NCBI RefSeq assembly: GCF_023343835.1
Contig: NC_064437.1
Location: 46,964,967 to 47,028,966 of the forward strand
Source of the DNA: Lagopus muta
Lineage: Eukaryota > Chordata > Aves > Galliformes > Phasianidae
Direction of reading: 5' to 3'
Length of the DNA stretch: 64,000 bases
A model generated the notes under the pieces. That model was not told the origin of the DNA and ran no database searches. It worked only from the letters and a program-made list of their open reading frames with translations. Shown here piece by piece: positions 42,601 through 50,840 of the stretch (the stretch's first letter is position 1; the number at the start of each line of letters is the position of its first letter). A program made the translations under genes and the position numbers.

Positions 42601-45600
42601 GGGATTACATCCCATCAGAACCAAGCTGACTTGTACAGCGCCATCCAAAGCATTTTCACGTCCTCAGCACAGTTTGTGCACAGCCTGAGAAACACAAACA
42701 GAACCGCCTGCAAACAGAAACGTTCTTGGCCTCTGTAGTTTGCCTCAATTGAGAAATTAGAGTAAAAACTGCCCTTCCTACCAAGCAGCAAACATCAGTG
42801 TCAACACACTGTTTGTTCTCAACAAGGCCAGAAGAACACTTCCTCATTTCTGACGTTCTACTCAACTAATAAAAATTAAAATAGCTTTCAGTGTGTGATG
42901 TCTGCAGGTGTCATGTTCCCATGATGCCCTAAACAAACCACAGTATAACAGCTGCACTGCAGGCAACAAAATAACCTAAAAAGGGACAATATACAGATTG
43001 TAGAGAGGTATTTGTTCCCACTGAGTCCTGTGCTCCCCATTCAGGATAGAGCTGCTAAGAAACTGAACTCAGCCTGTGGAAATAAATATTTCCAGAGGTA
43101 GACACCCAGATAAATTGTTTCAAACACGGTCATAAACTCTCCTTGCTAAGTGCTGTAGGAGTAGAGAGATACTTTTCTTGGGAAAAATACACAGTCTGCT
43201 GCAGAAAATGGACTGAACTGAGGCATCCTGACTTCCAAGCCTTTGTCCACAAACTTAAAAGTGAAATAGTGGAAGCAGAGCACATGTTGCGTTTCTCTAT
43301 GGGAGAGAGAGCTGTTACACTCTTACTTCAAGCCTCTCATCTCTGCATTAGCTACAGACAAACTAGAAGGAAGACACTGATTTATTTTTAGTACCAAGAA
43401 GAAAGTTCTTGCAGTTTCACCCCAAAAGGCAACACCTGGTGTTGTCTTCTCTCCAGAGGATATATTTGCATTTGAGGCTATTCACAAAAGCTTTGTTTGT
43501 AGAATCACGGGGTGTGAGACCTCATCCCTGTGGCAGAATGAAATATGTTCACCCAAGTGCTTCAGCCACAAATCCAGCCCATCTGAAGTAGATTCTTCCT
43601 TTATAGGAGTCAGTGACAGGAGGCTGTTTGTCTTGGTAACCACTCTAATGTGCATAATCAAACTGTTGGACATCACCCAACTGGTATGCAGTAGGCAGCT
43701 TGCTTCAGGTAGGGCTTCTGTACCAGCAAGTCCAGAAATTCTGACTTTTCACGTACCAAACTACTTGGAAAATGCTGCAGAAGACTCCATAGCAAATATC
43801 ATCTCATCTTCTTCATAGTCAAATATTTTCCAGATATACTAAAGCTAGTATAAGGTCTATGTATGCTCCTTCCTTTTTTTCATACAGAGAAAATAACCTG
43901 CATTATTTTTGTTACATAGGAACAACTACAGAAATCCAAAGCATAATCTCTCTCTAAAAACACAATTTACATGTAACTAAAGCACATGCTAACTTTCAAC
44001 AGAGATCACACCTCTGGAGAAGAAGTCTTCCAGCTAAAGGAATGGAAGAGGCTGGTGAGAACTGGCTCTGGGAAGAGATTTCAGTCAGTATCCCTTTACA
44101 TTTTCACTCCAACAGTTCTCTGTTAACAGCTAGTCCGTAGTAATTACAAGTTAACTAACATACATAATCCAGAGAGATATTGCTTATATTTACCTAAGTG
44201 TGAAAGGCATATATGAAAAGTAAATTAAAACATACAGACCAGACACTAAATGTATTAAGAGTATAAAAATTCAGCCACAGTTTTCTGTCTTTGTTCAGGC
44301 CAAAGAAAGGAGCCTGCCTACATTAGGTCTAGGTTATCTATCAGAAAACCAGCACAGTTCAGGGCTATTTGAAAGAGGGATACAGACCGGTACTAGGAAA
44401 CATCTGTTGTGACCTATTCGCCTGAGAACGTCATCTTCACACAACCTCTAAGCCAAGTTTTTTCAGGGGACTCGTTCTGGCAAAGACCATGACTGTCAAC
44501 ATTTATTTTTACTGCAACAAGTTTGTCATCATAACTATTCCTCTTGTTATTTTAGCATAATGCCTCTTTTCGGAATATCCAAACAGCCTCTGAAGATCAA
44601 GCAGAAATCATAATCGTGGCACAGACATCTCCCATCCAATCTGCAGCTTCTGAAACCTCGCAAGTGCCAAAATGAGATCAGATGACCACAGTAAGAGATC
44701 TGCTGGAGGTGAAAATATAATAGCAGGCAAAGAAAATACAGAAAGGCAAAGAGACAGCAGCAACATCTTGAAGGATCACTACAGTTAGAGCTGCAGGAAT
44801 TAGAGTCTGCTCACACTTTGGAGCCTCAGGGGTACAGCATTAGCTCTCCAGCAATACAACTGGTCCCAGGGCACCTAATTCTGTAAGGTGAAAGATCAAG
44901 GAGACACACAGCAGCAGATGTATCAGAAGACATCATTTTTTTGATTCATGCCACTAAATACAGATAAATCTTAATCCAAGATGCAGTCATGGAATTCCAA
45001 TCCTGTTAAGGATGACAGGAACACTCATTGTGGCAGTGTCATAAAAACATCCTAACCAATACTGGACTCCCTGGAGCTCTCTACTTTCATTTCTACAGAT
45101 ACTGTGAGAAGGGAATACCAAAAAGTGCTCCAGAGTTCAGGAAAGTTCAGATTTGACTAGAACTCCATCCCTAGTCTCCATCTGTAAACATTTCTCTGCT
45201 ACCAATGCTTCTCTATGTATTATGAGGTGATCATTTTCAGAGTATTTGGAGAACACTCTGATATTTGAATTGCACTGATAGCTTTAAAAACCACCCAACT
45301 ACTTTGTGACATTCCATAATGGGTAACAACAAACTCATCTTCTGCCAGAATGGTTTGCCCTCTGACTTCAACCTGATTGCTAGAGAATTCACATTAAGTA
45401 ACATTGTTTTGACTCTGGTGTAACAGAAGGTCTGAAGAAAAAGATAATTTTCTCTCGATTGAGATCAATAAACTCCAGGGTACAATATTTACAGGCAGAA
45501 ATTTAAAGATGCTAAGTTTGTAATTTTCCATTTGCATTCAAAATTAAAAACACAATCCACAAGCTCAGACATTCTCTGTGAATCACAGGTGATCTTTCCT

Positions 45601-48600
45601 GAATTAGGAACCAACTGACCAGGCACAGGAAGAGCAGCTTGCAGAACTGTCTAGTTTACAATGGTTGTCCAATTTACTTTAGTTTTTGGTTTCAGAAAAA
45701 CATGTTACAAGCATTAAAATAAGGATGAACAATACCACAAATATCCTGCCTCCAGTTGCTGACCACAAAGCCCACCTCCACAATCATGACCTTACCTTCT
45801 GAAATGGCCTTCCTGACAGCTTCTAGGTAAGCATCGGGCTCATCATCATATGAGAGTTCTTGCCACTGATACCAGTCCTTGAAAAAGGTCAAATAGTCAT
45901 CACAATCTGTAACACCACAGAACAGCTTGACTACTTTCTGTGGGGGCCATAAAGCTTCCTGAAGGCTTTGCAGGACAGGAGGGAAATAAAAGCTCTGCAC
46001 CAGCTCAGCAGATAGCAAAATAACGATGCTCCGACTTCTGCTGAAAATGTCCAGCTCTTGGTTAGAGATGGCAGACTCTCCTTCCAGCTGGTAGCTCTGA
46101 ATCTGATGCTTTCGGATGTGCCGAGTAGAGAGGAAGAGGTTCTGGAGGTACTGACACCACTCAGCAGCGTCACTCGCATACAGAATCAGCACATCATATC
46201 CCCCATGGGTTCCTGTAGAAGTGCAAGATCATAGCGGGGAAGAGGATTAAACACACAGCAAGAATGGACCCACAGTTTTACAGCAAAACGATCAACAGAA
46301 CTGTCACCCTGCGATTCATCTGAGTATCTCTAAAGCACTTTAAATGCATGATAGTGATATCCAAAGTAAGCAGTGCTAAGGGTGCTTGAATTCCTTCGGA
46401 ACTGACTCCACTGTAATTTAAGTCATTTTTTTCGTTTTCAAAAACCTTCTCTGGCGAAGGGAATTTCTCCTGTAGTTTGAAGTGAAACAAGGCACATGAG
46501 GAAATTTTCAGACTTAAAGCACGCCAATAGGGAAAAGAAAAGAAAAAAGTAATAGCATGAAAATGAGATATCACCTGAGGGTGAGAATCAGAATCATTTC
46601 AGGCAAACAGGAGGTTTTGCGACACAACCGTAGATCATCACATACTCAAATGGAGCATACTCTCAGCACAGCACACCAAAGATAAGACAGGCCTTCATTT
46701 AAACGAGATCTCAGTGCTCACAGGAAGTCATGACAGCTTCCATGGTTTTAGACACTTTTGCTGTCATTGCAGCAGAAAGCAAACGGTCTGCAAAGTATGT
46801 GTGCAACCAAAGGGTACAGCAGCCCCAGGGCATGCAGCACAGTCTTACCATCCAGGTTTCAGAGGCTTTGTAAGCTTGCATTGGGGCCCCAAAACTGTCA
46901 TGAAAAGGTTTCCTGATCTGTTTGGCATGAAAAAAACCCACCTCCTCAGAAGGAAGGAACTAGTACAATAAGTGGTGGCTATAACACAGCCTAAAATAAG
47001 CTCACAGTTGACTTATTCAGCATCTCTCTAGAGACATCTCCCAACGACTCCTTCTCGCATTTCTGTATTCTGGACTAAAGGCACTTCTCAATCTGCTTCC
47101 AGTTTGCTATGAAGGTCACATGCAGACTAAAGGAACATGACATGAGGCAGTGCTTTATCTATAAATCCCCCAAAATGCTGATGTCAAAGTTTAATTCTTC
47201 CATTCTTCTATGAAGAAATATACTCAAATTTGCATATTATGGCTTTGACCCCATTGCAAATTTCAATGCTGAATATTTCAAATGTTACGATCAAACTATC
47301 TTCTAATTGCAGTTTAACTTAAAATCACCAGCATTTCTAAGCTACCTCCATTCAGAAGCAAGCAAACAAAGGCAGATTTTGCTAATTAAAGTAGAAGGCA
47401 ATGTTTAAAATTCAGCATGCCAAGAAGAGCATCTGCAAAGAGTGAGCTTACTAAAATTGAAGACTGCACTTTTGCTGTTATCTTATTAAAATTAAATCAA
47501 AATTGAACATCCTCCAAAGTGGATCCAGTAAAATAATAATTAAAAAGACAAGAAAAAAGCTTTCACGCCAGCAAGAACCCAGCACTTGGGGGTGGGTGCA
47601 GTTGGGAAGCCATTAATTGTAAACACTGATCACTGGGGCACAGTGAGAAGCCTTCCTTCCCCAAAAGAAACAGCAAATATGCCAACTTGACAGACTCTCT
47701 GCAAGCTCCCAAGATGGCATTTATATCCCAGGAAATCACCACCCAGAGCAAAGTGCAACATAGGAACAAACTTCACCAAGGAAGTTTAGGAAAAGCATGG
47801 ATCCTCTAGCTGGCACGCTGCTCCCCTCAACAGAGCTGTGCCAGCTCTTCCCAAGCTCTTTTGCCTCCATCCTGTACCCTTTTTGCACATGCTTCAGATA
47901 AACTACCAATGGCCTTTAAAAGGAGAAGAGTAAAATGAAATTACTGACTCCATGCTAAGAGCTAAGGCAATTTTCCAGTTCATAAGCAAAAACAGTGGAA
48001 GTGAGTTCCAAAGAGCTAGCTCACTAAGCTTAAGTCAGCAGATGGGAAAACCTAGATGTGTTTTCAATTACAACACCCCTTTCTTTCTAAGTAAGTAAAT
48101 AACAGATGATAAGACTCACTTTCCCAGATTATGGTATTTTTATCTGATTAAATACCTTCCTTCGCAGCACCAACTACTGCTAGTCCTCGGGGGAAAGTGC
48201 AATGCAGGAAATACAGAACGTATTTATAGAGGAGGTTCTTCATACATCATTTACAAAAAGAACCTGCAGAGCACACTTCAAAGCACAATGTAAATCCTTC
48301 CTATTGTACATACAAGGAAACCCTAGGTGAACACCAAGCATGTCTTTCAATCCTGACCTCATATGCTTTGGTAGTTCTTTCAACAGCCTGATTTTGCAAA
48401 AATAAACATAAGGAAGCCTTCAGTTCAAGTAAGAAAGTTATGAACAGGACGGGCATTAGCAAGACAAGGAAAGATTTGTGTCAGTCAACTGTTCCAGAAA
48501 TCTTTCACGCAAAGTGCAATCTTGTTTGAATATCAGCAATATCTTGTTCATGCATTCCTAAGTTTAGAGTAGGAAAATGATTTTTGCTTAGCAAATGTCA

Positions 48601-50840
48601 CCTATATTAACAATACTGCAGGGCATGCTTGATTATTTATTTCATAGAAAATCATCCAAGTATAATTCTGCTGCAGTTTGCAATGACAAAATATAACCTC
48701 TGCACTCCTTTCCAGCTGTAACTCCCTCTTCGATGCTTAGCTGTATATTTCATTACAACAGTAATGATATAAAGCTGATGAGGTTATGATCTATCACTCT
48801 AGAATTACCTAAGATCTCTAAGTGAGGCTGAAGTCCCACGAACTGAGTGGCACAGACAAAGAACAAGATAAAAAGCCTTCCCTGCTTCTTGAACCACACA
48901 TGAAATAAAAAGGGATAAATTCTATCAGTCAGAATCTAAGACAGCCAGTGGCAAGAGAATAAAAGCGTCCTAAAGGATAGACTGTATCATGGCTTTTCAC
49001 AGCCTCTCTTTGAGAATGAATCCTCTTCGGATCATGGTCAGGAGTAGGGAGGTGACAATCTCTTAAGTTTGGAACAAACATGAAATAGCAGTTCATGGCA
49101 GCACTGGAAGATTCTGATTAGCACTGAAATGGCTAAAGCTTACTGCAGGAAGTCAGCGGATCAGAGCTGGGTAAGATCACATCTGCCCACTTAACACTTC
49201 ACACTTCTGAATCTGATAGGTTCAATCAACCACTGCTTCACTTCACAAGCCAAAATGTTTAACCATTTTGATTCACAGACCGTAAATAGTTTTCCATTGC
49301 ACTTGTCTGCCTCCTAAAGCAAATTCAAGATCTCTAACAGTACACAGCTTTTTTGTACCCCCCTTCTACATAGTCCATGCCTTCTCAGGGTCCATAGACC
49401 AACCACAGACTATAAAAAACTTAGACAAATCTTTTCCACTGTCTTAAAAGACAGCATGTTGTGTCAAGTAAGTTGATTTTCATCTGCTAAATCAAGCCTG
49501 CCTCAAATTCTGACAAAATGAAGAAGCATTACGTAGTCTCTTATCTACATTATCATCAATTTGCTTTGGCATATATGTGTATAGAAGATAAAAGAAAACA
49601 GCAGCAGCCAATTCCTTGATACAGGAGGATGCATTTCCTATGAAAAAAATCCCTATGATATCAATTAAACTCCACCTGAGATGCCTTAAAAATCAAATTC
49701 TTAAATGAGAGATCTTCCAAGGGATGTTAGAAGCTGCTGGTGTGCCACAGAAAGAAGTAACTTTCATATCTGGTGTCTACAATGTGCGTATTTAAGTCAT
49801 GTATGAGGAAATGCATTCTTCGCCTAGCCGGAATGCATGACAAAGCAACAGTGATCAGTGAACAGTAATTATTAACAGGCTATCGACACCTCTCACTTTG
49901 ACCAGAATAGAAATCTTCCACTTCAGTGTGCTGCAAACAAGCAAGTGGAAACAGAACCGAACTAGATACATTTTTTTCCTTCACATGAGATTTGCATTAT
50001 GATAGGTGAATTTACAGTCGTTCTACTTTTAGGAGTCTTTGTGAAACCACCTCTCTTTAAGGAGAAAGGTAGTTTTGCCCACAAGTCTCCAGAGGTTCCC
50101 GTGTAGCTGATTTTACATCACAAGGAGATACGCGTCAGTGAAACGCTGCCGTTACTTCACTCTCTGAGAACGGCACATTTTCCCTTTTTTAGAGAGGACG
50201 CACACACTTCCCCGCAAAGGGGGAACTTGCAGAGTGGGCACTAGTGAACTTACACAATTCGGGTTAACCTCATCTACCTCTGGAGTTTGCCGGTGTACTT
50301 TAATCAGTTTTGTCCGCACATGTCAGCGAAGACGGACGGCAACCCAGCGCACCTTGTGACCGGTGCCACTGTGGCAGAAGGCAGCAAAATCGTACCCCGA
50401 AGAGGGAGCGTGCAAATGGTGGGGAATAAGGCGATATTTAGGAAGAGCTGCCTTGCTACAGAACATCGCGGCGGACCACCGAGGCGACCGGTGCGCGACA
50501 GGGCAAGGTTACTCGGCCGAACACTCTCCCCCAGTAGCACAGCTCTGCCAGCGACAAGACAAGCAGAGCAAGACGGGGTAGCAATCGCGGTGACCATCGC
50601 CTTTTGTTAGCTGCCTCCGAGCGAGCGCGGCGCTCCGGGAGGCACTCTCCTTTCCTCTTTCCCTCCCGCCGGCCGGCTGCACCGCCCTACCTGCGGGGCG
50701 GGCTGCGGCCGGGACAGCTCCGCGCTCCGCTACCGCCCCGTTCAGCGGCGGCCGGCGCTTCCCGCACCGTCCCCGACCGACCCCCGGCGCTTCCTCCCGG
50801 TCCCCACGGAGCGGCCGCGGCACTTACTGTAGGCCGTCAT
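12591..50840 (-). CDS. PIK3AP1: PIK3AP1 (BCAP), B-cell adaptor for phosphoinositide 3-kinase, complete in 17 coding exons
   Basis: A cytosolic adaptor that, once tyrosine-phosphorylated, recruits the p85 subunit of PI3K through YxxM motifs downstream of the B-cell receptor/CD19, and that also dampens Toll-like receptor signalling. The 17 exons sum to 2403 nt: 800 residues plus stop, against about 805 in human as I recall. Phase agrees at every junction. Domains in order: TIR-like, residues 9-140 (exon 2); DBB/BANK-type, about 180-315 (exons 3-6); ankyrin-like, about 335-400 (exon 7); PI3K-binding YESM at Tyr423 and Tyr448 and YVEM at Tyr463 (exons 8-9); basic/coiled region (exons 12-13); and Pro-rich C-terminus with PPRVPPRG and [11 protein letters not shown]3-ligand motifs. 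The YTDM motif I recall in mammals reads HTDM here (His267), while a YIIM occurs at Tyr199. Confidence 0.97.
12646..14877 (-). other. PIK3AP1 intron 16
   Basis: A 2.2 kb intron whose middle half is a CR1 LINE copy (13318-14465). The remaining sequence shows no other recognisable element. Confidence 0.85.
13318..14465 (-). mobile_element. CR1 LINE, 5'-truncated and decayed
   Basis: About 1.15 kb of CR1 non-LTR retrotransposon in the minus orientation. Its 3' end, cctctgaggattctatg-like in the minus sense, lies near 13318. The minus strand at 13761-14015 encodes a CR1-type reverse-transcriptase C-terminus ([15 protein letters not shown]). Minus strand 14179-14379 encodes the palm region with [19 protein letters not shown] and FAND where the catalytic FADD is expected. 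The two pieces are in different frames, so the copy is broken. It sits in the same orientation as PIK3AP1. Confidence 0.93.
14878..14993 (-). CDS. PIK3AP1: PIK3AP1 exon 16
   Basis: 116 nt encoding [17 protein letters not shown] and [13 protein letters not shown], an SR-like stretch followed by a Pro-rich SH3-ligand motif. Acceptor ttgatag, donor gtaagt. Confidence 0.94.
15502..15572 (-). CDS. PIK3AP1: PIK3AP1 exon 15
   Basis: 71 nt encoding [20 protein letters not shown] and then DSE, a Ser-rich stretch matching the mammalian C-terminal region. Acceptor aaccctag, donor gtaagc; phase 0 at its end. Confidence 0.95.
16648..16803 (-). CDS. PIK3AP1: PIK3AP1 exon 14
   Basis: 156 nt ending in split codon 721. 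It encodes [26 protein letters not shown] and [14 protein letters not shown]. Acceptor ccctccag, donor gtaagc. Confidence 0.96.
17133..17205 (-). CDS. PIK3AP1: PIK3AP1 exon 13
   Basis: 73 nt encoding [20 protein letters not shown] and the following GKSA, a basic helical segment. Acceptor atcttttag, donor gtaaca. Confidence 0.96.
18508..18713 (-). CDS. PIK3AP1: PIK3AP1 exon 12
   Basis: 206 nt ending at residue 644, with [20 protein letters not shown] and [20 protein letters not shown], near-identical to mammalian BCAP. Acceptor gtctcttcag; donor gtactg, somewhat weak. Confidence 0.97.
19164..19200 (+). repeat. GATAA/ATA-rich simple repeat in intron 11
   Basis: The plus strand contains three AGATAA motifs (starting at 19167, 19174 and 19190) separated by ATA repeats. 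AGATAA is the GATA-factor core; with such low complexity it may be only a simple repeat. Confidence 0.7.
19661..19723 (-). CDS. PIK3AP1: PIK3AP1 exon 11
   Basis: 63 nt encoding [21 protein letters not shown]. Acceptor gtttttcag, donor gtaagt. Phase 1 at both ends. The mammalian counterpart starts with the same VFA. Confidence 0.93.
20517..20696 (-). CDS. PIK3AP1: PIK3AP1 exon 10
   Basis: 180 nt, from split codon 495 to split codon 555. It includes [10 protein letters not shown] and [15 protein letters not shown], a tyrosine motif and a Pro-rich SH3-ligand stretch. I chose acceptor gttgtag over a later AG seven bases on because it keeps frame and matches the mammalian GxSM start. Confidence 0.92.
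22116..22211 (-). CDS. PIK3AP1: PIK3AP1 exon 9 (completes the YVEM motif)
   Basis: 96 nt, starting AT GTA GAA ATG and so completing Tyr463-Val-Glu-Met, then [20 protein letters not shown]. Acceptor ctttttcag, donor gtgaga. Phase 1 at both ends and 32 codons long, so it is a frame-preserving cassette. Confidence 0.95.
22212..26158 (-). other. PIK3AP1 intron 8
   Basis: A 3.9 kb intron of ordinary composition. No CR1, tandem repeat or cryptic exon was recognised. Confidence 0.75.
26159..26348 (-). CDS. PIK3AP1: PIK3AP1 exon 8 (PI3K-binding YESM motifs)
   Basis: 190 nt, from residue 400 into split codon 463. It contains VYESM (Tyr423) and LYESM (Tyr448), canonical p85-SH2 ligands, between acidic stretches. 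It ends in the first base of the Tyr463 codon, so the third motif is split across the exon 8/9 junction. Confidence 0.97.
27325..27521 (-). CDS. PIK3AP1: PIK3AP1 exon 7 (ankyrin-like repeats)
   Basis: 197 nt, residues 334-399. It encodes [20 protein letters not shown] and [20 protein letters not shown], the ankyrin-like segment and the best-conserved stretch of the protein. Acceptor ttctcacag, donor gtaaga. Confidence 0.97.
27770..27880 (-). mobile_element. Possible old CR1 3' fragment
   Basis: The plus strand reads gtttggaaggatctcttagatcat, resembling the reverse complement of a CR1 3' end (ggttggaagggaccttaaagatcat), followed by sequence that is too diverged to place. Confidence 0.35.
28231..28363 (-). 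CDS. PIK3AP1: PIK3AP1 exon 6
   Basis: 133 nt, from residue 290 into split codon 334, with [28 protein letters not shown] and [11 protein letters not shown]. Acceptor tctctag, donor gtaagt. It closes the DBB domain. Confidence 0.97.
29363..29505 (-). CDS. PIK3AP1: PIK3AP1 exon 5 (DBB domain, altered YxxM)
   Basis: 143 nt, residues 242-289, with [12 protein letters not shown] and [19 protein letters not shown]. The segment I recall as YYTDM in mammals reads YHTDM here (codons TAT CAT ACT GAC ATG), so the tyrosine three residues before Met is His267 and the YxxM signature is missing. Confidence 0.96.
30373..30517 (-). CDS. PIK3AP1: PIK3AP1 exon 4 (DBB domain)
   Basis: 145 nt, from residue 194 into split codon 242. 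It encodes [17 protein letters not shown] and [11 protein letters not shown], the core of the DBB domain. Acceptor tctcttag, donor gtaaga. A YIIM tetrapeptide (Tyr199) stands where I recall YVIV in human. Confidence 0.95.
30518..33369 (-). other. PIK3AP1 intron 3
   Basis: A 2.9 kb intron with one CR1 3' fragment at 31553-31735. No other recognisable feature. Confidence 0.8.
31553..31735 (-). mobile_element. CR1 LINE 3' fragment
   Basis: The plus strand reads gatagaatagtttggattgg followed by aagggacc and the typical ccatggacagagacagctcc block, the reverse complement of a CR1 3' end. Only the last 180 or so bases are present. Confidence 0.85.
33370..33518 (-). CDS. PIK3AP1: PIK3AP1 exon 3
   Basis: 149 nt, residues 144-193, with [15 protein letters not shown] at the start and [10 protein letters not shown] at the end, matching the linker and first strand of the DBB domain. 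The acceptor is ctttattttag. The donor is gtaccg, weak at positions +4 to +6, but it is the one that keeps phase 0 into exon 4. Confidence 0.92.
33772..33817. repeat. A-rich low-complexity tract
   Basis: Long A runs interrupted by single G and C bases, in intron 2 of PIK3AP1. Confidence 0.85.
38843..38900. repeat. T-rich low-complexity tract
   Basis: About 58 bases, almost all T, with scattered A and C. Read on the minus strand it could be the poly(A) tail of a degraded retroposed sequence, but no body was recognised. Confidence 0.85.
41590..41735 (+). mobile_element. CR1 LINE 3' fragment, plus orientation
   Basis: Contains ggttggcctgtacagtctca, aaaggtcccttccaacatca and ccgtgata, matching the sense CR1 3' end (aggtcccttccaacctcaac then ctgtgat). 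It is the only copy here lying in the plus sense. The left boundary is uncertain. Confidence 0.75.
45796..46212 (-). CDS. PIK3AP1: PIK3AP1 exon 2 (whole TIR domain)
   Basis: 417 nt between acceptor cttctacag and donor gtaaggtc, residues 5-143. It contains [18 protein letters not shown] at the start of the TIR fold, [11 protein letters not shown] in the middle and [17 protein letters not shown] near the end, all clearly BCAP. Both ends are phase 1, so the exon is a symmetric cassette of exactly 139 codons. Confidence 0.97.
46213..50827 (-). other. PIK3AP1 intron 1
   Basis: A 4.6 kb intron between the 13-nt start exon and the TIR exon. Its right end lies within the promoter CpG island. No repeat or additional exon was recognised. 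Confidence 0.75.
50828..50840 (-). CDS. PIK3AP1: PIK3AP1 exon 1 (start codon)
   Basis: Only 13 coding bases: ATG ACG GCC TAC A, then donor gtaagtgcc. A at -3 supports the start. The leftover A joins GA of exon 2 to make Arg5, so the protein starts MTAYRTHGGYDV, aligning with the mammalian N-terminus just before the TIR domain. The exon was found by splice-site and phase logic, being too short for open-frame detection. Confidence 0.88.

Larger units (their letters stand above)
33519..45795 (-). other. PIK3AP1 intron 2
   Basis: The largest intron, 12.3 kb, directly after the TIR exon. It holds an A-rich tract (33772-33817), a GC-rich patch (about 36230-36500), a T-rich tract (38843-38900) and a plus-oriented CR1 tail (about 41590-41735). 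No further coding exon is needed to complete BCAP and none is recognised. Confidence 0.8.
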
